Below are positions 57,209 through 64,000 of a DNA stretch of 64,000 nucleotides, in pieces. Where the stretch lies: contig JAPWJX010000003.1 of assembly GCA_028283855.1 (NCBI GenBank), forward strand, positions 1,116,001-1,180,000, read 5' to 3'. This DNA comes from Verrucomicrobium sp. (lineage in GTDB: Bacteria; Verrucomicrobiota; Verrucomicrobiia; Methylacidiphilales; GAS474). Both the position numbers and the translations under genes were made by a program. Under the pieces are notes generated by a model. It did not search any database and was not told the origin of the DNA. It saw nothing but the letters and a program-made list of their open reading frames with translations. How positions within the stretch are numbered: the stretch's first letter is position 1; each line of letters opens with the position of its first letter.

Positions 57209-58633
57209 ATGGCCGTGCGCTTCCCACTCCGGCGGCTGCTGCCCGCCCTGTTTTTGGCGGGGACGGTTTTGCGCGCGCATGCGGCGGACGCCCCGGCTTA
57301 TTCCCCGCCCATCGCCCAGCCAGGGCCTTCCGTGCCGGGGGCCCATGTTTTCGGAAACACCCCCAGCCCCTATGCGGGCCTGCCGGATCAGCCGGTGCGC
57401 GGCGAGCCCTCGGACGGGCTCTGGGAACGCCCTGTCCTCCTGGGCGTACCGCCGCTGCGGCACGACATGGCGGAAGAGGGCTTTTCGATCAACCCGGTCT
57501 ACACCGGCGAGGTTTTCGGCAACGTGAGCGGCGGCGCGGGCGGCTACGACGGGCGGGGCCGGGCCGTGATGTACGATCACCTGCTCAACGTCCCGCTCGA
57601 CGTCGACCTCCACCGGCTTGTCCCCGCGTGGCAAGGCGCCACCTTCCACGTCAACGTGCTCTGGATCGCCGGGCCGGGGCTTTCCCCCGCCTACCTGGGC
57701 GACTTGGGCAACGTCAGCAGCATCCAGGGTTACAACACCGTGCGGCTCCAGGAATTGTGGTTCCAGCAGGCGTTTTGGGGGGAGCGCGCCTCCGTCCGCT
57801 TCGGCCAATTGGCGACCGATTCGGAATTCATGATTTCCGACACGGCCAACCTTTTCCTCAACGGCACCTTCGGCGAGTTCAACCTGGCCGCCACCAACCT
57901 GGCCACTCCCTATGACGCGAACAATTACCCCATCGCGGCGCCCGGCGTCCGCTTCCTTGTCCAGCCGATTCCCGCCTTTTACTTCATGAGCGGCCTCTAC
58001 AACGGCAGTTCCGAAAGCCAGACGCTCAACCCGTATGGCACCGATTTTCCCGTCGACGGCCACGACGGCCTGGCCCTCTACAGCGAGGTCGGCTACGTCG
58101 TGAATCCCGATCAAGGGCTGAAAGGCAGCTATAAGCTCGGCTCCTTCGTCCACACTCACGACTGGAACGACTGGGGCTCCCGGGAGGCGGCCGCGCTGGG
58201 GACCGGTACCCTGCGGAGCGAGGGGGCCGACTTCGGCCTTTACGCCATCGCCGACCATGAGCTGTGGAAGAAGGATGGCCGGGTCCTCTCCGGCTTCACC
58301 CGCCTCGGCTACGCGCCGCCGGACGTCAACATCGTCGACTGGTATCTCGACGCCGGCCTCGACCTGACCGGCTTCATGCCCGGCCGTACGAACGACGTGG
58401 TGGGCATCGCCATGGCCTGGTCCTCCATCAGCCGTTCCTACGGCGCCTACCAGCAGGCGGTGAACGGCACCCCTTCCTACGGCGCGGAAACCGTCCTGGA
58501 GGCGACGTACAAGGTCACCATCACCCCGTGGTGGAACGTGCAGCCCGATTTTCAATACATCTGGACCCCCGGCGGCCAGTCCGGCGCGCCGAACGCCGCC
58601 GTCATCGGCGTGCGGACACAGATTGCTTTCTGA
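57209..58633 (+). CDS. OprB-like carbohydrate porin
   Basis: 474 aa from the ATG at 57209, which gives a signal peptide (LRRLLPALFLAGTVLRAHA|AD). The mature part has OprB-type blocks: INPVYTGEVFGNVSGG, LHRLVPAWQGATFHVNVLWIAG, LQELWFQQAFWGERASVRFGQLATDSEFM, and a final strand VIGVRTQIAF ending in Phe as outer-membrane barrels do. Expected to admit sugars into the periplasm. Divergent from the efflux channel gene. Confidence 0.85.
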   Translation: MAVRFPLRRLLPALFLAGTVLRAHAADAPAYSPPIAQPGPSVPGAHVFGNTPSPYAGLPDQPVRGEPSDGLWERPVLLGVPPLRHDMAEEGFSINPVYTGEVFGNVSGGAGGYDGRGRAVMYDHLLNVPLDVDLHRLVPAWQGATFHVNVLWIAGPGLSPAYLGDLGNVSSIQGYNTVRLQELWFQQAFWGERASVRFGQLATDSEFMISDTANLFLNGTFGEFNLAATNLATPYDANNYPIAAPGVRFLVQPIPAFYFMSGLYNGSSESQTLNPYGTDFPVDGHDGLALYSEVGYVVNPDQGLKGSYKLGSFVHTHDWNDWGSREAAALGTGTLRSEGADFGLYAIADHELWKKDGRVLSGFTRLGYAPPDVNIVDWYLDAGLDLTGFMPGRTNDVVGIAMAWSSISRSYGAYQQAVNGTPSYGAETVLEATYKVTITPWWNVQPDFQYIWTPGGQSGAPNAAVIGVRTQIAF

Positions 58634-58656
58634 AAAAATCCCTCTAGAAAAACGGC

Positions 58657-58770
58657 ATGGGCCAACAGACCAACAAGATTCAGAAGCGGAACCGCCGCAA
58701 GCAATACCTCAAGCGCAAGAAGGCCAAGGCCACCCCGGCCAAGGCTCCCGCCGCCAAGGCTAAGAAGTAA
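58657..58770 (+). CDS. very small Lys/Arg-rich protein
   Basis: 37 aa. MGQQTNKIQKRNRRKQYLKRKKAKATPAKAPAAKAKK, a strongly basic peptide with an R-K-Q-Y-L-K-R-K-K core and AKxP tail. Short proteins of this type are common next to housekeeping genes in Verrucomicrobiota and are thought to bind ribosomal RNA or DNA; the role is not proven. 11 nt before the next gene. Confidence 0.7.
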   Translation: MGQQTNKIQKRNRRKQYLKRKKAKATPAKAPAAKAKK

Positions 58771-58781
58771 GGAGCGGCGCC

Positions 58782-59216
58782 ATGGCGCGCCCCCTTCTCA
58801 TCGACGGCCACAGCGTTCTCTACGCGTGGCCGGAGCTGCGCGCCCTCCATCAGCGCAACCCGCGCCAGGCGCGGGAAACCCTCATCGCCCATCTCCGCCG
58901 TTTTCACGACGCGGGGAACTGGAACGTCACGCTCATTTACGACGGCCAGACCGGCGGCCCGGCGATGCGCGGCCATCCGGGGGACATGGAGGTCTTCTAT
59001 TCCAAAGCCGGGCAGAGTGCGGACAGCATCATCGAGGCCCTCGTCGCCCGGCACGCGCAGCCGGGGGAAATCACCGTCATCACCGCCGACGGCGGGGAGC
59101 GGAGCGTCGTGGAAGGCCTGGGCGCCTTCTGCATGTCGCCCGACTGGCTGAAAATGGAGATCGAGAGCGTCCTCGGCGATTTCGAGGAAGAGCTGCGCCG
59201 TTTTAAGGGGCGTTGA
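58782..59216 (+). CDS. YacP-like NYN-domain nuclease
   Basis: 144 aa. LLIDGHSVLYAWPELRALHQRNPRQARETLIAHLRRF has the first conserved Asp of the PIN/NYN fold; VTLIYDGQTGG, FSKAGQSADSIIEALV and ITVITADGGERSVV hold the other acidic residues (D..S-A-D..T-x-D). YacP/Rae1-type proteins cleave mRNA on ribosomes in Firmicutes. RBS AAGGAGCGG precedes the ATG. Confidence 0.82.
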   Translation: MARPLLIDGHSVLYAWPELRALHQRNPRQARETLIAHLRRFHDAGNWNVTLIYDGQTGGPAMRGHPGDMEVFYSKAGQSADSIIEALVARHAQPGEITVITADGGERSVVEGLGAFCMSPDWLKMEIESVLGDFEEELRRFKGR

Positions 59217-59255
59217 TAATTCGGAAAGACCCGGCCTTCAGGCGGGCGGGAGTCC

Positions 59256-59279
59256 AGAGGGAGGGAAGCCCCTCCCTCT
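59256..59279. terminator. bidirectional hairpin between convergent genes
   Basis: AGAGGGAGGG (59256-59265) and CCCTCCCTCT (59270-59279), a perfect 10-bp stem with a 4-nt loop, between the stops of convergent genes. No T-run, so it may act as a 3' mRNA hairpin. Confidence 0.55.
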
Positions 59280-59283
59280 GCGT

Positions 59284-59745
59284 CTACCCATAGCTCTTGA
59301 AGAACTTCTTCTTATCCTCCACCGGCTCCGGCTTGGGAGCGTCGGCGGGGGCGGCGGGAGCCTGCTGCGGCACGGCGGAGAATTCCGGCGCGGGCGCGGC
59401 GGCCTCTTCCTCTTCCGGCGGCAGGCCGAAGTCGTCGTAGGCCGTCGAGCGGGGCATCATGGCGGGGCTGGTGCCGCCCGTCGTCTCCACGAAGGCCAGG
59501 CGCATCTGCGTCAGGGTGTTCTCCAGCAGCTTGGCTTCCTGGCCGGTGAGATTGTTCTGCGTCTTCACCTGGAGCATCTCCAGCTGGTCGATGAGCATCT
59601 TGGCCTCCGCGAGCTGCGGGGGCGGCCCTTCTCCCGGGGGGGAGAGGCGGCCCAGGAGATAAAGGACGTTCTGGGCCTGCATCATCACCATCTGCGCGAA
59701 GCGCTGGGAAAGCTCCTGCGGGCTGACGGAAGGGGAATCGCTCAT
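59284..59745 (-). CDS. DUF1844-domain protein
   Basis: 153 aa. QELSQRFAQMVMMQAQNVLYLLGRL...AEAKMLIDQLEMLQVKTQNNLTGQEAKLLENTLTQMRLAFVE is the DUF1844 helical pair (D-x-L-x-x-K-T-x-x-N-L-x-x-E-x-x-x-L), common in Verrucomicrobiota, Planctomycetes and deltaproteobacteria. The C-terminus is Pro/Ala/Glu-rich. Function unknown. Confidence 0.8.
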   Translation of the reverse strand: MSDSPSVSPQELSQRFAQMVMMQAQNVLYLLGRLSPPGEGPPPQLAEAKMLIDQLEMLQVKTQNNLTGQEAKLLENTLTQMRLAFVETTGGTSPAMMPRSTAYDDFGLPPEEEEAAAPAPEFSAVPQQAPAAPADAPKPEPVEDKKKFFKSYG

Positions 59746-59757
59746 GGGAGCGTAACG

Positions 59758-62319
59758 TTAGGCCGGACTGACCGTGGCGACAACAAATTCCTGGGTGCCG
59801 AAGTATTTCCGGCAGGCGGCGTTGATCTCCTCCGCCGTCAGCGCGCGCAGGCGGGCGCGGCGGCGGGGGGCCTCGTCGTAGCCCAGGCCCAGCAGCTCGT
59901 CCAGGGCGGAGGCGGCGACGACCCCGCCCGGATTCTGGGAGTCGATCTGTTCCTCGGAGAGGAGCTTGGCGCGGGCGCGCTCGATCTCCGGGGCGGTCAG
60001 CCCTCCCTCGGCCAGCTTGGCGATTTCCTCCAGCATGGCGGCCTCCACCAGCTCCTTCTTCTTGGGATCGGTCCCGGCGTAGAAGCAGAAGTAGCCGCCC
60101 GCCGCGCCCAGGAAGCGCGTGGCGCTGACGAAGTAGGCCAGCCCCAGCTGCTCCCGGATGCGGACGAAGAGGCGGGTGCCCAGGTCGGAGAGCGCCTCGG
60201 CGATGAGGGAGAGCGGAATCTGGTCCGGATGGGCGGCGGGCACGGTGGGGAAGACGATCTGAAGGACGGCCTGTTCCTTCGGCGTTTCTTTGAAGACCCG
60301 GATTGGGCCCTTGCCGGGGAAGGCGGGCAGGGGAGGGAGGACGGGAGGCGTGCCGCCGGAAAAGGCGGCGCGGCGGGAAATCGACTCCATCCATTTTTCC
60401 GGCGGAACCGGTCCGGCGACGCCCAGGACCCATTCCGGCCTCCGGAAAGCGGAGGCGACGTAGTCGGCGACGTCCTTTTGCGTGAGGGCGGCCACTTCGG
60501 CCGCCGCGCCCAGGATGCCGTGGGCGTAGGGGTGGCCGGGATAGAGCGCGCCGCGTACCAGGTCGCGGGCCAGGGCCATCGGCTGGTCTTGTTCCAGGGC
60601 GATCGCGGCCAGGTGCTTGCGCCGCTCGATCTCCAGTTCCTTTGCGTCGCAGCGGGCCTCGGTGAGGACGTCGAGGAAGAGCTCGAGGCCGGTTTCCCAA
60701 TCCTGGCTCAGGAGTTCCAGGTGGAGGCTGGCGCTATTGTTGCCGGAGTCGGCGGAGAGGGAGCCGCCGAGGGACTCGACCTCCCGGGCGATTTCCTCCG
60801 CGCTGCGGCGCTTCGTCCCTTTCAGGAGGAGCTGGCTGGCCAGGCGGCAGAGGCCGCTCTTCCCCTCCGGCTGGGAAAGGAGGCCGCCGGGCAGCGCGGC
60901 GCGCAGGGTGAAGAGGGGCAGCCGGTCCTGCGGCAGGTAGAGGGAGCGTGGCGTGGCGGCGGCCAGCTTTTGCGGCAGGGGCGGCTCCGCTGCCGCGGCG
61001 GGCGCGCCGGCGGCGGCGGGTGCCTCCTTTTCCTGCGGCACCAGCTCGACGAGGCTTTCCGTCCGGGGATCGAGGTAGCGGCGCGCTGCTGCGGCCACGT
61101 CGGCGACGGTCACGGCCTGGAGGCGGTCCAGGAAGGTCTGGCTCAGGCGCGGGTCGCGCGCCACGCGCCAGCCGCCGCCGATGGCGGAGGCCTTGCCGGA
61201 CATCGACTTGAGCTGCTGGATCTGCTGCGTCAGGCAGAGGCGCTGGGCGCGGTCCAGCTCCGCCTGGGAGGGGCCTTTCTCGGCAAAGCGCTGGAGCTCT
61301 TCCCGGAGGCGGGCGGCGACCTTGTCCCCGTTCTGCGGCTGGCAGCGGGCGTCGACGCCGAAGAGGCCCGCCTGCCCGGGCGCGTAGGCGAAGGCGTCGA
61401 CCTCCTCCGCCAGGCCTTCCTTTTCGACGAGGAGCTGGTGCAGGAGCGAGCTGCGTCCGCCGCCCAGGATGACGGCCAGGAGCTGCAGGGCCGGGATGTC
61501 CGGGTGGTGGAAGCCGGGGATGGGGTGGAGGAGGGCCAGGCGGGTCACCTCCGTGGGGAAGGGGCGGCGGACGGCGCGCGGGGACTGCTGCGCGGGCTCC
61601 GGCGGCAGCGTCACGTCGGGCAGGAAGCGGCGGGGCTCTTCCTTCCACAGGCGGGCCGCCTCGTCGGCGACGGCCTGGGCGTCGACCGCGCCGCAGACGA
61701 CGAGGGTCAGGTTCTGCGGGGCGTAGCGCTCCCGGTAGTAGGAGACGACGTCGTCCCGCGTCAGCCGGTTGAAGAGGTCGATGTGGCCGATGACGGGGAA
61801 GCGGTAGGGATGGGTGGTGAAGACGGTGCGGAAGGCCAGCTTCATCAGCACGGAGTCGGGATTGTCGTCCCCCATGGCGAACTCGCGGCGGATGACTTCC
61901 TTCTCCGGCTCGAATTCCTCCGCCGGGATGAGGGAGTGCTGCACGGCGTCCGTCAGGATGGCCAGGGCGGCCTTCCAGTTCTCCGCCGGGAGGTCGGCGT
62001 AGTAGACGGTGCGGTCGAAGGAGGTGTAGGCGTTCAGGTGGCCGCCGAGGTCCTGAATCTCCCGGGCCATGCCGGAGTTGCCCCGGCTGGGCGTGCCCTT
62101 GAAAAGGAGGTGCTCCAGCAGGTGGGAGAGGCCCGCGCCCAGCCAGCGCCCCTCATGGATGCTGCCGGTGGCGCACCAATACTGGATGGAGACGACCGGC
62201 GCGGAGGCGTCGGCGGCGGCCAGGATCTGGAGCCCGTTGGGCAGCTCGGAGGAGACGATCTCCGGAAGGAGGGAGCCGCCCGCGCGCGGGAGGGAGCCTG
62301 GGACCAGGGAAGCGATCAA
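59758..62319 (-). CDS. fused two-repeat M16 family metallopeptidase
   Basis: 853 aa, two M16 units in one chain. The N-terminal half has the inverted zinc motif GLSHLLEHLLFKGT (HxxEH) with the downstream Glu. The C-terminal half has the matching region LASQLLLKGTKRRSAEEIAREVESLGG, which has lost the HxxEH, so only the first half is catalytic. This is the PqqL/pitrilysin-like arrangement for peptide degradation in the cytoplasm or periplasm. No clear signal peptide. Confidence 0.88.
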   Translation of the reverse strand: MIASLVPGSLPRAGGSLLPEIVSSELPNGLQILAAADASAPVVSIQYWCATGSIHEGRWLGAGLSHLLEHLLFKGTPSRGNSGMAREIQDLGGHLNAYTSFDRTVYYADLPAENWKAALAILTDAVQHSLIPAEEFEPEKEVIRREFAMGDDNPDSVLMKLAFRTVFTTHPYRFPVIGHIDLFNRLTRDDVVSYYRERYAPQNLTLVVCGAVDAQAVADEAARLWKEEPRRFLPDVTLPPEPAQQSPRAVRRPFPTEVTRLALLHPIPGFHHPDIPALQLLAVILGGGRSSLLHQLLVEKEGLAEEVDAFAYAPGQAGLFGVDARCQPQNGDKVAARLREELQRFAEKGPSQAELDRAQRLCLTQQIQQLKSMSGKASAIGGGWRVARDPRLSQTFLDRLQAVTVADVAAAARRYLDPRTESLVELVPQEKEAPAAAGAPAAAAEPPLPQKLAAATPRSLYLPQDRLPLFTLRAALPGGLLSQPEGKSGLCRLASQLLLKGTKRRSAEEIAREVESLGGSLSADSGNNSASLHLELLSQDWETGLELFLDVLTEARCDAKELEIERRKHLAAIALEQDQPMALARDLVRGALYPGHPYAHGILGAAAEVAALTQKDVADYVASAFRRPEWVLGVAGPVPPEKWMESISRRAAFSGGTPPVLPPLPAFPGKGPIRVFKETPKEQAVLQIVFPTVPAAHPDQIPLSLIAEALSDLGTRLFVRIREQLGLAYFVSATRFLGAAGGYFCFYAGTDPKKKELVEAAMLEEIAKLAEGGLTAPEIERARAKLLSEEQIDSQNPGGVVAASALDELLGLGYDEAPRRRARLRALTAEEINAACRKYFGTQEFVVATVSPA

Positions 62320-62322
62320 CGA

Positions 62323-62802
62323 CTATTCTTTCGTGGCGCCGGAGGACTTTTTCCCCGGCTTGTTCTTCCGGGGGCGGGGGACGCGGGGGAGCTTCGTCAG
62401 CGAGCCGCGCGGGTCCTGATGGTGGGGCCGGAAGGGCTTCACGAACGCGTCGTGGAAGTTGAACCCTTCCCGGAAATCGTTGAGAGAATCGGTGTCGGTC
62501 TTCCCCAGGATGCCGAATTTCACCAGGTTGAAGACGATCTCGCCGAAGTCCTCGCAGCGGGTGATGCCCCACTCGTTGAGGACGGCCTTGCTCATGGGGC
62601 CGAACTCGTCCAGGGCGTAGTCGCGCAGGCCGCCCAGGAGTTCCTGGCCGCTGACGTGCCCGCGGGGGCCGTGGCTGGCGCGCTTGAGGTTCTTGAGGGT
62701 GTGGTCCAGGCCCTCGCGGACGAAGCCGTAGCAATCGGCCGTGTAGCGGGGGTCGGCCTCGCAGATCTCCTGAATGACTTGAGCAAAATCCCGTTTGGCC
62801 AT
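62323..62802 (-). CDS. Minf_1886 family protein
   Basis: 159 aa. FAQVIQEICEADPRYTADCYGFVREGLDHTLKNLKRASHG and HVSGQELLGGLRDYALDEFGPMSKAVLNEWGI, FGEIVFNLV match the Minf_1886 family, which is typical of Verrucomicrobiota and Planctomycetes. Function unknown. It lies 3 nt before the M16 start and is probably co-transcribed. Confidence 0.82.
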   Translation of the reverse strand: MAKRDFAQVIQEICEADPRYTADCYGFVREGLDHTLKNLKRASHGPRGHVSGQELLGGLRDYALDEFGPMSKAVLNEWGITRCEDFGEIVFNLVKFGILGKTDTDSLNDFREGFNFHDAFVKPFRPHHQDPRGSLTKLPRVPRPRKNKPGKKSSGATKE

Positions 62803-62804
62803 AG

Positions 62805-62984
62805 TTAGTCGGCTTTTTCCGGCTGGGGGGCCGGATTCAGGGGGGTTGAAGGTTGAGTTGGGTGGGTCGCTTGCGCTTCCATCACGTTCCTCACAGCACG
62901 GACGATGCCACCTAGGAGGAGGAGGGCAAGAACAAACAGGACAAGTCCCTGTTCCCGCCGGGTAAGCCAGAGGTTAACCTTCAC
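62805..62984 (-). CDS. small single-pass membrane protein with Pro-rich tail
   Basis: 59 aa, GTG start. MKVNLWLTRREQGLVLFVLALLLLGGIVRAVRNV has a basic start and one hydrophobic helix; the outside tail is Pro/Ala/Gln-rich (THPTQPSTPLNPAPQPEK). It resembles the membrane-anchor part of ComEA-like proteins, but no helix-hairpin-helix follows. Ends 2 nt before the Minf_1886 start on the same strand. Confidence 0.5.
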   Translation of the reverse strand: MKVNLWLTRREQGLVLFVLALLLLGGIVRAVRNVMEAQATHPTQPSTPLNPAPQPEKAD

Positions 62985-63042
62985 GTGGGGAAGGGGTTGG
63001 CGTGCTTTCTAGGTATTATAACTAGGTGGGGCGGGTTCCGAT

Positions 63043-64000
63043 TTAGCGAACCACGAAGTTGATCAGCTTCTGCGGAACGTAAACGACCTTAAGGACTTCT
63101 TTTCCCGCCACCCAGGGTAAAACTGTCTCATCGGCGCGGGCGGCGGCCTCGACGGCTTCCCGTTCCGCAGCGACGGGGACGGTGACCCGGCCCCGGACCT
63201 TGCCGGAAACCTGGACGACGATCTCGACCTCGCTCTTCACCAGGTAGCGTTCCTCCGCCACGGGCCAGGCCTCGTAGGTCAGGGATTGGGTGTGGCCCAG
63301 CCGCTCCCACAGCTCCTCCGCCAGGTGGGGGGCAAAGGGAGCCAGGAGCAGGACCAGCGTCCGCACGATGGAGCGGGGGCGTTTCTCCTCCTTCGTCAGG
63401 TCGTTCACCAGCACCATCATCTGGGCGATGGCGGTGTTGAACTGGAGGCGGTCGAGGTCGTCGGTCACCTTCTTGACCGTCTCGTGCAGGCGGCGCAGGA
63501 GCGGCTCGGGGGCGGGGACGTCGGCCAGATTGGGGTGGGGCTGCCAGCGGCCTTCCTGGTCTTCCTCCGCCACCAGGCGCCAGGCGCGGCCCAGGAAGCG
63601 GTAGACCCCCTCGATGCCCTGGCTGGACCAGGGCTTCATCTGTTCCAGGGGGCCCAGGAACATTTCAAAGAGGCGGACCGAGTCGGCGCCGTATTCGCCG
63701 ATGATCTCGTCCGGGTTGACGATGTTGCCCAGGGACTTCGACATCTTCTGGTTGTCCTCGCCCAGGATGATGCCCTGGTTCACCAGCTTGCGGAACGGCT
63801 CCGGGGAGGTGACCACGCCGATGTCGAAGAGGACCTTGTGCCAGAAGCGCGCGTAGAGGAGGTGGAGCACCGCGTGCTCCGCGCCGCCGACGTAGAGGTC
63901 GACGCCGCCGCCCTTCCCGCCCAGCCAGTAGCGCTCGGCCTCCGGGGAAATCGGGCCCTGCGCATACGTCGGATCGCAGAAGCGGAGGTAATACCAGCAG
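63043..64000 (-). CDS. leuS: leucyl-tRNA synthetase, C-terminal part (runs off the window)
   Basis: About 318 residues visible; the 5' end lies beyond 64000. The first visible residues CWYYLRFCDP and GGVDLYVGGAEHAVLHLLYARFWHK belong to the catalytic domain; QKMSKSLGNIVNP is the KMSKS signature. The anticodon-binding helices and the final domain (VVQVSGKVRGRVTVP, ending LINFVVR) are complete. Charges tRNA-Leu in the cytoplasm. Confidence 0.95.
   Translation of the reverse strand, partial: CWYYLRFCDPTYAQGPISPEAERYWLGGKGGGVDLYVGGAEHAVLHLLYARFWHKVLFDIGVVTSPEPFRKLVNQGIILGEDNQKMSKSLGNIVNPDEIIGEYGADSVRLFEMFLGPLEQMKPWSSQGIEGVYRFLGRAWRLVAEEDQEGRWQPHPNLADVPAPEPLLRRLHETVKKVTDDLDRLQFNTAIAQMMVLVNDLTKEEKRPRSIVRTLVLLLAPFAPHLAEELWERLGHTQSLTYEAWPVAEERYLVKSEVEIVVQVSGKVRGRVTVPVAAEREAVEAAARADETVLPWVAGKEVLKVVYVPQKLINFVVR

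Noticed and set aside
57143-58555. 470-codon minus-strand open frame
   Set aside because: Antisense to the OprB-like porin, whose signal peptide and terminal Phe strand are clear.
60229-62808. 859-codon plus-strand open frame
   Set aside because: Antisense to the M16 peptidase and Minf_1886 genes, which have clear family motifs.

Overview
The window looks like a high-GC bacterial chromosome segment of about 64 kb carrying one complete-looking prophage. I place the host in or near Verrucomicrobiota. The clues are a protein of the Minf_1886 family, a tiny Lys/Arg-rich protein of a kind I associate with this phylum, weak Shine-Dalgarno signals, and generally GC-rich codons. This placement is inference from gene content; no 16S or marker comparison was possible.

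Left chromosome (1-12397): the end of an unrecognised gene; an RMD1/DUF155-like membrane protein; a small conserved protein overlapping gluQ tail to tail; a flavin/PLP-oxidase-fold protein; a cytidylate-kinase-like protein; a PocR-AraC regulator; an ldhA-like dehydrogenase followed by a 61-aa membrane protein and a lone atpC-like gene; then a TetR repressor divergent from an RND efflux operon (membrane fusion lipoprotein, permease, SDR dehydrogenase) with a clear palindromic operator.

Prophage (12398-51455): it is bounded by a 70-bp perfect direct repeat that includes the 3' part of a tRNA-Ser(GCT) gene. The intact tRNA lies at the right end beside a tyrosine integrase. From left to right come: a BrnT-like toxin-antitoxin pair; a membrane protein; a repressor joining a ribbon-helix-helix N-terminus to an S24 autoprotease, divergent from a 58-aa ribbon-helix-helix protein with palindromic operators between them; an excisionase-like HTH; RecT and RecE-like recombination genes; a DNA-modification block (C5 methyltransferase with a second conserved protein in an overlapping frame, then a Dam-type methylase); RusA-like nuclease and DnaC-like loader; a long chain of very small overlapping accessory genes with a third methyltransferase; a Mor-like activator; ParB-like protein; then a lambda-like packaging and head module, an embedded lysis cassette, and a P2/Mu-type contractile-tail module. 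The phage is therefore a mosaic temperate myovirus: tyrosine integrase, lambda-like head, P2-like tail.

The two strongest observations are (1) about 990 bp read in two frames at the methyltransferase locus, with recognisable family features in both, and (2) an 18-bp sequence repeated four times perfectly, plus a partial inverted fifth copy, at the joints between the phage morphogenetic modules. A textbook T TTT TTG slippery site explains the tail-chaperone extension.

Right chromosome (51456-64000): the 5' part of the tRNA, a ClpC-like AAA+ unfoldase, a sugar-porter MFS transporter, an outer-membrane efflux protein divergent from an OprB-like porin, a small basic protein, a YacP-like NYN nuclease, and a minus-strand run of DUF1844, M16 peptidase, Minf_1886-like, a small membrane protein, and the C-terminal part of leuS running off the edge. 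There is no gene-free stretch longer than about 300 bases.
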